Source: Levilactobacillus lanxiensis
GTDB taxonomy: Bacteria; Bacillota; Bacilli; Lactobacillales; Lactobacillaceae
NCBI RefSeq assembly: GCF_016861655.1
Contig: NZ_BOLN01000003.1
Location: 280,272-344,271 of the forward strand
DNA: 64,000 bases
Direction of reading: 5' to 3'
Part shown: positions 44,797 to 53,940 of the stretch, in pieces
Numbering within the stretch: position 1 is the first letter of the stretch
How the letters are laid out: each line of letters opens with the position of its first letter
Notes under the pieces: model-generated
Seen by the model: only the letters and a program-made list of their open reading frames with translations
Database searches by the model: none
Told to the model about the DNA's origin: nothing
Translations under genes and position numbers: made by a program

Positions 44797-45699
44797 TTGA
44801 AAAAATGGGTATGGGTCGTGGCAACAATCGTTGTGGCACTGCTGATTGGCGGGTACGCGTATTCCAATCATCACGCGACAGCCAAAGAGTACCAAGCGGC
44901 AATGGCCAACGGTCGGAGTGCCATTCAAGATAAACATTACACGCAAGCGGAAAGTTATTTCCAAAACGCTTTAAAGCGGCGGCTGAACGATAAGCCAGCC
45001 CAACGTTACTTAACGCAAACGCAACGCTTCGTGTCAGCGGAAAATGCACTGGACGATTTGAAATTTGCTAGTGCAGCGGACCACTATGCCGAGGTCAAGA
45101 ACACGACTAACGCATCCACGGTGCTGGTCAAGCGGGCAACCGCCCAGGCCAAATTGGTCAAGGGAATTCGAGCTAACGTTAAACAATTCAAGCAGATTTT
45201 GAAGACGGCTTCGGGCCAGAACCAGGCTTTGAACTATGGGCAATCGAACACCACGTTGGATGAGCTCTTCAACAACGCCAAGTTCCGCCAGAAGTACTAC
45301 AAGAACTTGTACGATCAAGCCTTAGCGCTGCGCAAGGCCAACAATGCCGGTCAAACGTCGGCAGCGTCGAGTGATAGCAGTAGTAGCTCCTCGTCGTCAG
45401 CGACGTCTAGCAGTAGCAACACCAGTGCCACCAACAGTTCCAGCGCGTCATTGACGTCGTCAGAACAGTCAGCGGCCAACAATTATTCCGGTAGCAATGA
45501 ATACACGGTCACGCAAAAGCAAAAGGAACTGGACGGCAAGACCATCACGGCCGGCCAAATCACCAGTGCCCGCAAGACCATCAACGCGGCCGGTGGCCAG
45601 GCAGACGCCATGAGTGATCAAGACGTCCGGGTTGCTTTACAAACGGCCAGCAAGAAGGGCATCTCCCTCACCAAGTACACGGAACAGTATCTGAAGTAG
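44797..45699 (+). CDS. Membrane-anchored TPR-like protein with Ser-rich linker
   Basis: 300 aa from TTG 44797, 8 nt after GGAGG. An N-terminal membrane anchor (VWVVATIVVALLIGGYAY) is followed by about 140 residues of helical TPR-like sequence (AIQDKHYTQAESYFQNALKR), a Ser-rich linker at about 185-220, and a C-terminal domain of about 75 residues. No enzymatic motif. Probably an extracytoplasmic protein tethered to the membrane. I do not recognise the family. Confidence 0.6.
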   Translation: MKKWVWVVATIVVALLIGGYAYSNHHATAKEYQAAMANGRSAIQDKHYTQAESYFQNALKRRLNDKPAQRYLTQTQRFVSAENALDDLKFASAADHYAEVKNTTNASTVLVKRATAQAKLVKGIRANVKQFKQILKTASGQNQALNYGQSNTTLDELFNNAKFRQKYYKNLYDQALALRKANNAGQTSAASSDSSSSSSSSATSSSSNTSATNSSSASLTSSEQSAANNYSGSNEYTVTQKQKELDGKTITAGQITSARKTINAAGGQADAMSDQDVRVALQTASKKGISLTKYTEQYLK

Positions 45700-45734
45700 T
45701 CTTGATGGTCGAAAATCAAATTGTGCTTTGCCAG

Positions 45735-45925
45735 TGCCTTACCGGGCGGCGAAAATAAACCGGAACGCTGGGGCGGACGCCCGGAGCCGAAGAGCGGTCT
45801 CCGGACTTGCTTTGAGCCTCTGAGAATCGAGTCTCAAAGACACCAATGGTCTAAGCGGCGCATACGCCACTAAGACCATTCCCACGGCTGAGTTTATTTT
45901 CGCCGCCCTCACGGCTGACAGTGGG
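45735..45925 (-). repeat. Structured intergenic repeat, type B
   Basis: Closing stem gggcggcgaaaataaacc with gtttattttcgccgccc. H1 aatggtct..agaccatt with an inner gcggcg/cgcc, H2, H3 (ccggag-type). Lies between the preceding stop and a terminator at 46012. Confidence 0.8.
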
Positions 45926-46011
45926 GTTTGACCACCAAGGTGGCGACCTCAAGCTCTGTTCGTGGCGGTGGGATTGCATGGTTTGTAATGAATAGGATAA
46001 TTTAACTTGTG

Positions 46012-46058
46012 GAGAACGTTTTGCATCGACTATTGTTGGTGCGAGACGTTCTTTTTTG
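46012..46058 (+). terminator. Terminator downstream of the repeat
   Basis: gagaacgttttgc pairs with gcgagacgttc and runs into six T. Confidence 0.75.
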
Positions 46059-46166
46059 TGTTGGATTGTCTGTTAATCTGCATTCTTAATGCGTGGATGG
46101 GTGTCGCTATTTGTAATGATTAGGAACAAAGGCTGTGACGTGGTGGTCGTGGGTTAAACCAGTGTC

Positions 46167-46347
46167 AGCCGGAGGGGTGGTGAAAATGAGCTTAGCCGTG
46201 GGAGTTCCCTTAGTGGCGGGTTGGGCCGCTTAGGGAACTGCTATCTTTGAGACGTGGTCTGCGGCTCAAAGTAAGTCTGGAGACCGCTCTTTGGCTCCAG
46301 ACGGGCGCCCACCGCGTCCCAGTCTCATTTTCACCGCCCCGGAGGCG
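46167..46347 (+). repeat. Structured intergenic repeat, type B
   Basis: Closing stem ggggtggtgaaaatgagc with ctcattttcaccgcccc: the A-T to G-C change is matched on both strands. H1 gttcccttagtgg..ccgcttagggaac, H2, H3 gtctggag/ctccagac. Confidence 0.85.
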
Positions 46348-46364
46348 AGCCTGACAACTAGTTT

Positions 46365-46413
46365 AGCCAGAACCGTGCCCCACAGCAGACGGAATGCTCA
46401 GAGGCCGCAGGCG
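46365..46413 (+). repeat. 3' fragment of an A-prime repeat
   Basis: agccagaaccgtgccccaca, gcagacggaat and gaggccgcaggcgg match the end of the copy at 8411-8597; the rest is absent. Confidence 0.6.
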
Positions 46414-46639
46414 GAGAAACCAACGACCACCAGAATGGATTAATGCGAAAAGAGTTAAGTCGATTAAGTAAGAAACCTTACCATTTCCAACGATTGAAGG
46501 ACAAAACTTGACATGTAAGGTAGGTTAGTAAACAAATCGGTTAATCAACTGATTGGATAAATGACTAACACATTTAGTGATTTCACGAGCTGTATCCCAA
46601 TAGGCACGCGGTTTGTTTGGAATATTCCCGGAAAAACCG

Positions 46640-46843
46640 CCAAAAAATTCACGAGTCGTTTTCCATGCTATATTCGTTAGGAGGATTTACTATATAGTTA
46701 GAATCAGAATCTACAAGGGGGGTTAGGTAACGCGACCCCCGCAAATAGCGGGTGAGCACCAATCTTGGGGGATGGGGCAACCTAAACTGATTTGATTCCC
46801 GAATCGCCACAAGCTATTTTAGGGGCACGTTATCAAGAAAATT
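46640..46843 (+). promoter_or_regulatory. Promoter and structured leader of the ROK regulator gene
   Basis: Extended -10 TGCTATATT near 46668, then a leader with hairpins ggggggt..acccccg and cccgc/gcggg (about 46717-46755) and ggttaggt pairing with acctaaac. The coding start at 46844 has only a poor ribosome binding site, so the leader may control translation. Confidence 0.4.
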
Positions 46844-48028
46844 ATGATTATCAACAAACACATTATGCGCACCACCAATGAGAAACAGGTTTTGCAGCAG
46901 ATTGTGAATGCTGGCCCGATTTCGCGGAGCCAGATATCACGAAATCTTAGTTTGAATAAAGTTACGGTCTCGGATATTTATAGTCAGTTACTTCATGAAG
47001 GGTTGATCCGTGAGGTTGGTCACGGAGTAAGCACCCGGAATGGTGGGCGGAAGCCCGTTATGGCATTACTAAACGTGGGGTATGGTTATGTCATCAGTAT
47101 CAACATTTTACGTTCTCGCTTTTCAATGATCACTTGCAGATTGGACGGGCGGTCCGAGAACTACGAAAGCGTGTCGACCAGAGACGTTGATCTGACGTCC
47201 GTGTTAGATATGATCGACGAACGCATCGCCAACATCATGGCGGCAAGCCAGACCCGGTTATTAGGTATCGCATTTGGCTTGGATGGCACGATTTATGAGA
47301 ATCAGATTTTAGGCGCCTCACTGAAGGGCTTTAAGAACTTTGATTTGGCAAAATACTTTAGCGATAAATTCCAGGTGCCGGTGGTCTTGGAAAACTTGGC
47401 CAACGAGTCCGCGATTTACGAACGGGACTTTTCCGGTGAAGGGGTTTATCAAAACCTGATTTCGGTTACGATTCGTGATCAAGTTTCGGCCGGAATCATT
47501 ACGGAAGGTCACCTGTATCGGGGGCACAACGGCGAGGCCGGTAACATTGGGACTTGTCCATTGGCCGACCGGTATAAAGAAGATAATATGGAAACGGTGA
47601 ACCACTACGTCGCGGAGGGGAACGTGCTGCAACGGATCATGGCCTACCAAAACATTGACCGGGTCGACGTCAACCGAATTCGGCGGGACTACCTGGGTCA
47701 CCGGCCAGAACTGTTGTCCATTTTGGACGAGTTTGCCTACTACCTGAGCAAGGTCCTGGGCAACCTGTCCAGCACGTTCGCCCCAGACGCCATCATCGTC
47801 AACGCCCCAATTTTGGAGCTGTTGCCAGAACTGATGGATCAGGTGCGCGACTACGTGGGCAAGTTAGAAATTTTAAGAAAAGCACCTTTGCTGTTAACCA
47901 AGAACTCCAAGGAAGCCTCACTGATGGGTGGCGCGTCAGCCATCATTCACCGGGCGCTGGCCTTGGACGACTTACAACTGACCTTTAGCAATCAGCGGTC
48001 GGCAGTCTTAGAGGGAGTCGAAGCATAA
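46844..48028 (+). CDS. ROK-family (XylR/NagC-like) transcriptional repressor
   Basis: 394 aa. N-terminal winged helix (NEKQVLQQIVNAGPISRSQI, LSLNKVTVSDIYSQLLHEGL, GRKPVMALLN) and a C-terminal ROK domain. The sugar-kinase-like part is degenerate: the GxGxPGxVD loop reads GIAFGLDGTIYE and the zinc motif CxCGxxGCxE after GEAGNIG is missing. It should repress sugar genes, but no such genes lie nearby, so it probably acts elsewhere or on itself. Confidence 0.82.
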   Translation: MIINKHIMRTTNEKQVLQQIVNAGPISRSQISRNLSLNKVTVSDIYSQLLHEGLIREVGHGVSTRNGGRKPVMALLNVGYGYVISINILRSRFSMITCRLDGRSENYESVSTRDVDLTSVLDMIDERIANIMAASQTRLLGIAFGLDGTIYENQILGASLKGFKNFDLAKYFSDKFQVPVVLENLANESAIYERDFSGEGVYQNLISVTIRDQVSAGIITEGHLYRGHNGEAGNIGTCPLADRYKEDNMETVNHYVAEGNVLQRIMAYQNIDRVDVNRIRRDYLGHRPELLSILDEFAYYLSKVLGNLSSTFAPDAIIVNAPILELLPELMDQVRDYVGKLEILRKAPLLLTKNSKEASLMGGASAIIHRALALDDLQLTFSNQRSAVLEGVEA

Positions 48029-48053
48029 CGAAAACGAAACGGCATACGTAAGG

Positions 48054-48085
48054 GCTTCTGTTCATCGCGGACAGAAGTTTTTATT
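48054..48085 (+). terminator. Intrinsic terminator after the ROK gene
   Basis: cttctgt pairs with acagaag, then T5. Confidence 0.8.
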
Positions 48086-48104
48086 TTGCCCTTGAAACTA
48101 GTCG

Positions 48105-48300
48105 TTGGTGGCGCCTTACCGGGCGGGGCAAATAGGCCGGAACGCTGGGGGCAGGACGTCCCGAGCCAAAAGGCGGTCTCGGAACTTGCTTTGAGCCGAA
48201 GAACGCGTCTCAAAGTCACCATTTAACTCTAGTCAGCTCTGCTGACTAGCGTTAAATCCCCCGGCTGAGCCTATTTGCCCCGCCCTCACGGCTTGGACTG
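48105..48300 (-). repeat. Structured intergenic repeat, type B
   Basis: Closing stem gggcggggcaaataggcc with gcctatttgccccgccc. H1 atttaactctagtcag/ctgactagcgttaaat, the longest H1 seen. H2, H3 (tcccgag-type). Confidence 0.85.
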
Positions 48301-48440
48301 GTTTTAAGGGCAAAATAAACTAGTGTCCCTCCTCAGGGGCTGGTAGGTTGTTAACGTTAGTGAGGCAGTAGCTGAGTGAGTTACGTTGAGGCTGGGATTT
48401 AGCTGGAAGCTGAACTTGGTTCCAGCACAGTAAGCGAGTT

Positions 48441-48650
48441 GGCCAGTCTGAGTGACCAGAGGCGGGTCAACCTGAACAGCTGTGTCGATGGCATTAGCTG
48501 AAGGGGCTTTTTCAGCTTAGGCCATGGGCCGACCTTGGAAACTCGCGATTCTTAGCGAGGTTTCAAGGCGAGGTGGAAGCCCGCTCCTCAGGCTGGAACC
48601 GGGCCCCACAGCAGGGCAGGTTGAACCCGCCGCCGGGAACGTCACGGACT
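48441..48650 (+). repeat. Structured intergenic repeat, type A
   Basis: P2 is gcgggtcaacctg paired with caggttgaacccgc, replacing caaggtgccc/gggcaccttg of other copies on both strands. H1 ggcattagctgaa/ttcagcttaggcc, H2 ccttggaaactcgc/gcgaggtttcaagg, H3 gaggtggaagcc..ggctggaacc. The outer stem is eroded. Confidence 0.8.
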
Positions 48651-48762
48651 CGCCATTTGGTTTACGGGTCAAACCAAATTCGACATTTTCCAGGTAAACT
48701 GCTAGGGAATTTGGCGAGATACGGTATAATAAAGCTATTGAATGGATGGGGGAGATTCACAA

Positions 48763-49854
48763 GTGAGTGTATGGCAACGCTTCGTAGAAAATGTCCGGCT
48801 CCGGCGATTCACGGTGCTGGCGCTGATTATCTTTGTCCTGTGGCTGATCAGAGCGGAAATGAACATGATTCTACTGACGTTTATTTTCACGTTTTTGGTG
48901 CTGCAGCTGGTCAAGGCGGTGCGCAAGGTCGTCAAACTACCGCCAACGTTGATTGTCACGGTGACCTACGTCGTCATCATTGGCGGCCTGTATTGGGCGG
49001 TCACGACCTATTTACCACAGATTTTGAATTCGTCGATGCACGGGATTGAACAGTTGTTTAAGTTCTATCAGAATCCGAAAAATGACAGCAACGAAATCAT
49101 CAGTTACGTGGCGAACTACATCAAGACGTCTGACATTGTGAGTCAGCTGCAAAATGGCGCTAAGCTGGTCCTGACGTACATTTCCACGATTGGCTCGTTC
49201 GGGGTCACGCTGTTTATGTCAATGATCTTGAGCTTCTTCTTCACGATTGAAAGTAAGCAGATGGGCGAGTTTTCCAAACGCTTCCTGACCAGTACGTACG
49301 GCTGGTTCTTTGAGGATATCAAATTCTTCGCAACCAAGTTCGTGAACACGTTTGGGGTCGTGCTGGAGGCGCAATTCTTCATTGCCCTGTGCAACACCGT
49401 GATTACCACGATTGTGCTGGCGTTCATGGGGATGCCACAGCTGCCAACGCTGGCGATTATGATTTTCATCCTGAGCCTGATTCCGGTGGCCGGGGTCATC
49501 GTGTCCGTGGTGCCACTGACAATTCTGGGGTACTCGGTCGGCGGGTTCCGCTACGTGGTCTACATTCTAGTGATGATCGTTGTGGTCCACGCGCTGGAAG
49601 CCTACGTGCTGAATCCGAAATTCATGTCGAGCAGAACGGAACTCCCCATCTTCTACACCTTCGTGGTGTTGTTGGCGGGTGAGCAACTGTTTGGCGTTTG
49701 GGGCCTGATTGTCGGGGTCCCAATCTTTACCTTCTTCCTGGATATCCTGGGCGTCCGGCCGGTCCATGGCCTGCATCAGCCACCCCACGTGGACGTGCAA
49801 AAATTACGTGAAATTCGACGCAATTACGGCCCGAATAACGATAAAAAAGAATAA
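48763..49854 (+). CDS. AI-2E family (PerM/TqsA-like) membrane transporter
   Basis: 363 aa from GTG 48763, correctly spaced from GGGGGAG; a longer ATG start would contain that site. Seven or eight membrane segments; LSLIPVAGVIVSVVPLTIL and EAYVLNPKFMSSRTELPIFY, then GEQLFGVWGLIVGVPIFTFF, are family marks. Family members export autoinducer-2 or exchange Na+/Li+ for H+; the substrate here is open. A TATAAT lies at 48725. Confidence 0.85.
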   Translation: MSVWQRFVENVRLRRFTVLALIIFVLWLIRAEMNMILLTFIFTFLVLQLVKAVRKVVKLPPTLIVTVTYVVIIGGLYWAVTTYLPQILNSSMHGIEQLFKFYQNPKNDSNEIISYVANYIKTSDIVSQLQNGAKLVLTYISTIGSFGVTLFMSMILSFFFTIESKQMGEFSKRFLTSTYGWFFEDIKFFATKFVNTFGVVLEAQFFIALCNTVITTIVLAFMGMPQLPTLAIMIFILSLIPVAGVIVSVVPLTILGYSVGGFRYVVYILVMIVVVHALEAYVLNPKFMSSRTELPIFYTFVVLLAGEQLFGVWGLIVGVPIFTFFLDILGVRPVHGLHQPPHVDVQKLREIRRNYGPNNDKKE

Positions 49855-49860
49855 ATGAAC

Positions 49861-49894
49861 GTGGCGCAGCCGAAATGGTGAGCGCCACTTTTTG
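49861..49894 (+). terminator. Intrinsic terminator after the AI-2E gene
   Basis: gtggcgc pairs with gcgccac, then T5. Confidence 0.8.
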
Positions 49895-50028
49895 TTAGGT
49901 TGCGGGCGCTCTGAGAGTTCTCACAGAAGAAAACGGTTTCATGTAAAGAACCACACAATTTAGCTGAAATTCGCGGCTAGATGGTGTAAAATGACAAAGT
50001 ATTCTACGACAGAAAGAGGTTATAAGTG

Positions 50029-50721
50029 ATGGCAAAATTAGTATTGATTCGCCACGGCCAAAGTGAATGGAACTTGGCAAACAAGTTCACTGGTTGGGTT
50101 GACGTTGATTTAAGCGAAAAGGGTGTCGAAGAAGCTAAGGCAGCTGGGAACAAGATCAAGGAATCTGGCTTGAAGTTCGACTACGCTTACACGTCAGTTC
50201 TGAAGCGGGCAATCAAGACGTTACACTACGTTTTGGAAGAATCCGACCAACTTTGGATTCCAGAAACCAAGACTTGGCGTTTGAACGAACGTCACTACGG
50301 TGCTTTGCAAGGCTTGAACAAGAAGGAAACCGCTGAAAAGTACGGCGATGACCAAGTCCACATCTGGCGTCGTTCTTACGATGTTTTGCCTCCACTTTTG
50401 GATGCAGACGCTGAAGGCTCAGCTGTTAAGGACCCACGTTACGCTAACTTGGACCCTAACATCGTACCCGGTGGTGAAAACTTGAAGGTTACCCTGGAAC
50501 GTGTAATGCCATTTTGGGAGGACCAAGTGGCTCCTAAGTTGCTTGATGGCAAGAACGTCATCATCGCAGCTCACGGTAACTCATTACGTGCCTTAAGCAA
50601 GTACATCGAACGGATCTCCGACGATGACATCATGGACCTCGAAATGGCTACTGGTGAACCAGTTGTCTACGACTTTGATGACAAGTTAAACATGACTAAC
50701 AAGACGAAGTTGGGCAAGTAG
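50029..50721 (+). CDS. gpmA: 2,3-bisphosphoglycerate-dependent phosphoglycerate mutase
   Basis: 230 aa from ATG 50029 (an in-frame GTG lies one codon upstream) after AAAGAGG. Catalytic His in [32 protein letters not shown], second His in [12 protein letters not shown]. Interconverts 3- and 2-phosphoglycerate in glycolysis. Codon use is highly biased, as for a strongly expressed gene. Its 3' third is copied as a pseudogene at 52759. Confidence 0.95.
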   Translation: MAKLVLIRHGQSEWNLANKFTGWVDVDLSEKGVEEAKAAGNKIKESGLKFDYAYTSVLKRAIKTLHYVLEESDQLWIPETKTWRLNERHYGALQGLNKKETAEKYGDDQVHIWRRSYDVLPPLLDADAEGSAVKDPRYANLDPNIVPGGENLKVTLERVMPFWEDQVAPKLLDGKNVIIAAHGNSLRALSKYIERISDDDIMDLEMATGEPVVYDFDDKLNMTNKTKLGK

Positions 50722-50735
50722 TCCTTCTGAATCGA

Positions 50736-50766
50736 AGCCGCCTCGCACATGGGGGGCGGCTTTTTC
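50736..50766 (+). terminator. Intrinsic terminator after gpmA
   Basis: agccgcc pairs with ggcggct, then T5. The same hairpin is copied near 52972-53004. Confidence 0.85.
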
Positions 50767-50833
50767 GTGGCCTGAAACTGGCTATCAGTATAGATAATTC
50801 GCAACTAACTCATAAAGAGAAAAGAGATTGAAT

Positions 50834-51085
50834 TTGGCAGACAAAGAAGTATCACAAATTGAAATGATGAAGATTATTGCACTGTTTAGAAAAGAAGGAT
50901 TCAAGGGTGAGTACGAAACGTTCCAACGCGTGAGTGGCACGGATCGTGAATTCTTCGTGGTCATGAGTAATGAACAGGGAATCAAGGCGCTGTTCCGGGC
51001 AAGCCTAATGCTCAACGCCGTTGAATTTCAGTATGTGTTAGACGACAAGCACACGTTTGTGACGGAAGACGCGGACGCTAGCTAG
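50834..51085 (+). CDS. Small uncharacterised protein, ORF A copy 1
   Basis: 83 aa from TTG 50834, after AAAGAG; the same start context is conserved in copy 2 at 53083. Soluble, starting MADKEVSQIEMMKIIALFRK, with SGTDREFFVVMSNEQ in the middle and VLDDKHTFVTEDADAS at the end. No signal or membrane span. Not recognised. Conservation of the frame in two diverged copies shows that it is a real gene. Confidence 0.65.
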   Translation: MADKEVSQIEMMKIIALFRKEGFKGEYETFQRVSGTDREFFVVMSNEQGIKALFRASLMLNAVEFQYVLDDKHTFVTEDADAS

Positions 51086-51112
51086 TTTGGAGCTATTAGC
51101 CTCTATTAAGTG

Positions 51113-51334
51113 ATACATCGAGATAGTGTATCAGTGGGTGAGTAAGAACCTGACCATTAATCCAGCAAAAGCCAGAGATAGAGACGCTGGTCATTGCGGT
51201 ATTGGGTAATGGCGCTACAATGTCGAGAAGTCTGGAAAGGATACTGCGTGACTAGCCCTGCCCGTCTACAATTGGTGGCCAATTCGTTTAATTACGGTGA
51301 AGCGTGTAACTGAATAGAAAAACTAAAGAAGTGG
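51113..51334 (+). pseudogene. Decayed copy of the DUF3781-like ORF B
   Basis: Nucleotide similarity to the intact gene at 53345-53590 runs through gtgtatcag.gggtga.taaga, tgtcgagaagt.tgg.aag and ttggt.a.caattcg, but frames are broken by indels and stops. Confidence 0.65.
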
Positions 51335-51375
51335 TAATCCTCGGGTGAATTCTCAAGAAGGTTACCACTTTTTTA
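51327..51375 (+). terminator. Intrinsic terminator
   Basis: agaagtggtaa pairs with ttaccacttttt; loop of about 20 nt with an inner gaattc. Confidence 0.75.
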
Positions 51376-51762
51376 AACGAATCAAGAATATGATTAAGCC
51401 GGTACTGGGTATTCAATAACGTTACGAAACTACTTAGCATGCCAGCAAGTTAAAGGCTACAGCCGATACGTAAATATTCATTACCGCACATTAGTATATA
51501 AACGAATTATTGATGCGGGTTTAAGACCGAGGACCAGTTTAAATTAATGTTATTGCCCTCTATTATTGTGGAAAGCAAATAGCAGTAATTGCTTAGACCA
51601 GATGTTGTGACAGATTGGGCATTTTTTCAGTGACGAAGAAAGGAGCAAGGTTGTTGTGCAACTCACTTTTTTGGTAGGTTCAGGAGTTGAACATATGTTC
51701 CCTTTGTGCCATAATGTAGCGAGGTATCTTAATTTGAACAAAAAATCTTGGAGGGCTTAGTT
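51376..51762. other. Intergenic AT-rich stretch
   Basis: No supported gene. It provides the leader of the HNH gene; low GC like that gene. Confidence 0.4.
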
Positions 51763-52653
51763 ATGACGGATCATTGTTTCTTTTGCAATGCGGAAATTAC
51801 GGAGGATAATAAGACAGAAGAGCATGTGTTTTTGTATGGATTAGGTGACCGTTTGAAAGCCACTGATATTGTTTGTGATAGCTGTAATAACCTACTAGGT
51901 GATATTATTGACAGTGGTTTTGTGAAGGAGTTAAAAAACTTTGTAAATTTTGCAGGTATAAAAACGCATGAGAAAACCCAAAACGTAGTCGTGAAAGATG
52001 TAGAAACTCAAAATGAATATTTGTTTGATCCAAGAAATAATACATATAAATTACGGCATACAATAGTCAAAAAAGAAGAGCAGGGGAAAAGGGTCCGTAT
52101 AGATGGAACGTTTAGGGATGAAGAGTCCGCAAAAAATTTTTTTAAGAGTATTCAAAAAAGATATCCCAATGTTCGTGATGAGGATTTTGTAATTAAGCAT
52201 AAGCTCTGCAGACCTACATTTCAGGTCGAACTACCGTATAATAATAGTGTTGCAGCTTTAGCAGTACTAAAAATGGCGATTGAATTTGCGTTGTTATGTG
52301 GCATGGATAGCAAAGCGATGATACAGGTTATTGATGTACTGAGGAGTGTAACGAGAGGACTTAAACTAAAAGTTATTACAATCGATAATCCTTTACTTGA
52401 AAGATTAGGAACGGAGAGGCTCCATCCGTTTGCACCTATTCCAGGTGACATGACACCTAAAGCACGTGTTATGCAGGCTAAATTATATACAGAAAAGGAA
52501 AGGCTATATTGCTGGATATCAGTGTTAGGACTCTATTCGTATCAGGTGTGTTTATCGGATATTAACGTAATAGTGTCAATGAGTCGCTCAATTTATTATT
52601 ATGGGGACTCGGGAAGATTTTGGAAAAGTTACTTTGTACCTAAAGCAGAGTAG
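51763..52653 (+). CDS. HNH-type putative endonuclease, low GC
   Basis: 296 aa from ATG 51763, 9 nt after GGAGG. The N-terminus has CFFCNAEITEDNKTEEHVFL and CDSCNNLLG: C-x2-C, EH, C-x2-CN, the pattern of stand-alone HNH proteins where the two CxxC pairs bind zinc and the EH is catalytic. The remaining 240 residues are unfamiliar. Base composition is clearly lower in GC than in the flanking core genes, and codon use differs (many AAA, ATA, TTA), so it was acquired. It lies between two copies of the gpmA-tail/ORF A/ORF B cassette. A defence role is possible but unproven. Confidence 0.65.
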   Translation: MTDHCFFCNAEITEDNKTEEHVFLYGLGDRLKATDIVCDSCNNLLGDIIDSGFVKELKNFVNFAGIKTHEKTQNVVVKDVETQNEYLFDPRNNTYKLRHTIVKKEEQGKRVRIDGTFRDEESAKNFFKSIQKRYPNVRDEDFVIKHKLCRPTFQVELPYNNSVAALAVLKMAIEFALLCGMDSKAMIQVIDVLRSVTRGLKLKVITIDNPLLERLGTERLHPFAPIPGDMTPKARVMQAKLYTEKERLYCWISVLGLYSYQVCLSDINVIVSMSRSIYYYGDSGRFWKSYFVPKAE

Positions 52654-52758
52654 TTGAAGTAAATAGTTGAGATTTTAGCCAATTGATATGTCCTTAGAAT
52701 GTTACGAAAAGAATCGCCAGTGAATACTAGTTACTATCATTATAGAGAGGCCTGGGAA

Positions 52759-52958
52759 GCCCAGCTTGCTCCTAGGTTGCTTATGGCAAGAACGTCATCA
52801 TCGCAGCCCACGGTAACTCATTACGTGTCTTAAGCAAGCACATAGAACGAATCTCCGACGATGACATCATGGACTTCGAAATGGCTACTGGTGAACCAGT
52901 GGTCTACGACTTCGATGACAAGTTAAACATGACTAGCAAGACGAAGATGGGCAAGTAG
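52759..52958 (+). pseudogene. 3' fragment of gpmA
   Basis: Copy of gpmA from about 50530 to its stop, with a frame-breaking loss (cttatggc for cttgatggc) and substitutions. The gpmA terminator and following ORF A are copied with it. Confidence 0.85.
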
Positions 52959-52966
52959 CCCTTCTG

Positions 52967-53004
52967 ACTCGGAGCCGCCTCGTACATGGGGGGCGGCTTT
53001 TTCG
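52967..53004 (+). terminator. Copied gpmA terminator
   Basis: agccgcc pairs with ggcggct, T5; nearly identical to the one at 50736. Confidence 0.8.
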
Positions 53005-53082
53005 TGGAAAAAATTGTCACTAGCGGTCACTAGGTGGGCCAATATTGCCCGAAAATTTAGCATAGAGAAAAGAGATTGAATT

Positions 53083-53334
53083 TTGGCAGATAAAGAAGTA
53101 ACCCAGATTGGAATGATGAAGATTATCGGTTTGTTCCGTAAGGAAGGATTTAAGGGAGAGTATGATTCTTTCCAACACGTCAGCGGCACGGATCGTGAAT
53201 TCTTCGTGGTCATGAGTAATGAACAGGAAATCAAGACGCTGTTCCGGGTAAGTCTAACGCTCAACGCCGCTGAATGTCAGTATGTGTTAGACGACAAGCA
53301 CACGTTTGTGACGGAGGACGCGGACGCTAGCTAA
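53083..53334 (+). CDS. Small uncharacterised protein, ORF A copy 2
   Basis: 83 aa, TTG start with the same leader as copy 1. About 85% identical by eye to the 50834 product; changes are spread, with the C-terminus unchanged. Ends 10 nt before the DUF3781-like gene, so the two form a small operon. Function unknown. Confidence 0.65.
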   Translation: MADKEVTQIGMMKIIGLFRKEGFKGEYDSFQHVSGTDREFFVVMSNEQEIKTLFRVSLTLNAAECQYVLDDKHTFVTEDADAS

Positions 53335-53344
53335 TCGGGCGCTC

Positions 53345-53590
53345 TTGACGCAACTCAAGGCGCATGTTTGTTATACTGAATTGGTGTATCAGCGGGTGAA
53401 TAAGAAGTTGTCAGTTGACCTGTCGCCGGTTGATGTAGAAGCGCTAGTGTTTGCTGTACTGGACGATGACGCTAGCCGTGTCGAGAAGTTAGGCAAGAAC
53501 TACTGTGTGACTAACTCAGCTCGAGGAGTTCAGTTGGTAATTAATTCGATTAATTACCGATTGATCACGGTGAACTGTGCAATGGAATAG
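53345..53590 (+). CDS. DUF3781-like small protein (ORF B)
   Basis: 81 aa from TTG 53345; weak ribosome binding site, probably translated by coupling to ORF A. CYTELVYQRVNKKL near the N-terminus and GKNYCVTNSARGVQLVINS, then INYRLITVN, match the DUF3781 pattern as I remember it. Only intact copy of ORF B; remnants lie at 51113, 54690 and 55800. Function unknown. Confidence 0.6.
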   Translation: MTQLKAHVCYTELVYQRVNKKLSVDLSPVDVEALVFAVLDDDASRVEKLGKNYCVTNSARGVQLVINSINYRLITVNCAME

Positions 53591-53598
53591 AGAAATAT

Positions 53599-53641
53599 CA
53601 ACTGCTGTCAGACCCAATTAGGGAGACTGACAGTTTTTTTA
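53599..53641 (+). terminator. Intrinsic terminator after ORF B
   Basis: aactgctgtcag pairs with ctgacagtt, then a T run. Confidence 0.8.
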
Positions 53642-53940
53642 CGTTAGACGTTTTATGGGGGATTTTTATAATTACTTATTACTTATTGTGTCCAGAGTGT
53701 TCTAAAGTACAAATGAAAGCTGATTGAAAAGTGGCTCATTGAATAACATTAGGGTCTTTAAATAAAGTTGTCAGCTGGATACTCTGCCGAAATGATTTTC
53801 TGGTATATACCTTTACTTGATTTAAGAACGCTGATTACATGGGGATGGTTATAACATGATGATCTCTTATTATAGATTACAACTAGAGTATTGAAACGAG
53901 ATGTAAAGGCTGATATGGTAATTTTAAGAGGGCGATAAGT
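53642..53940. other. AT-rich stretch without a gene
   Basis: No supported gene; leader of the HTH protein. No clear ribosome binding site beyond gagggcga just before its ATG. Confidence 0.35.
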
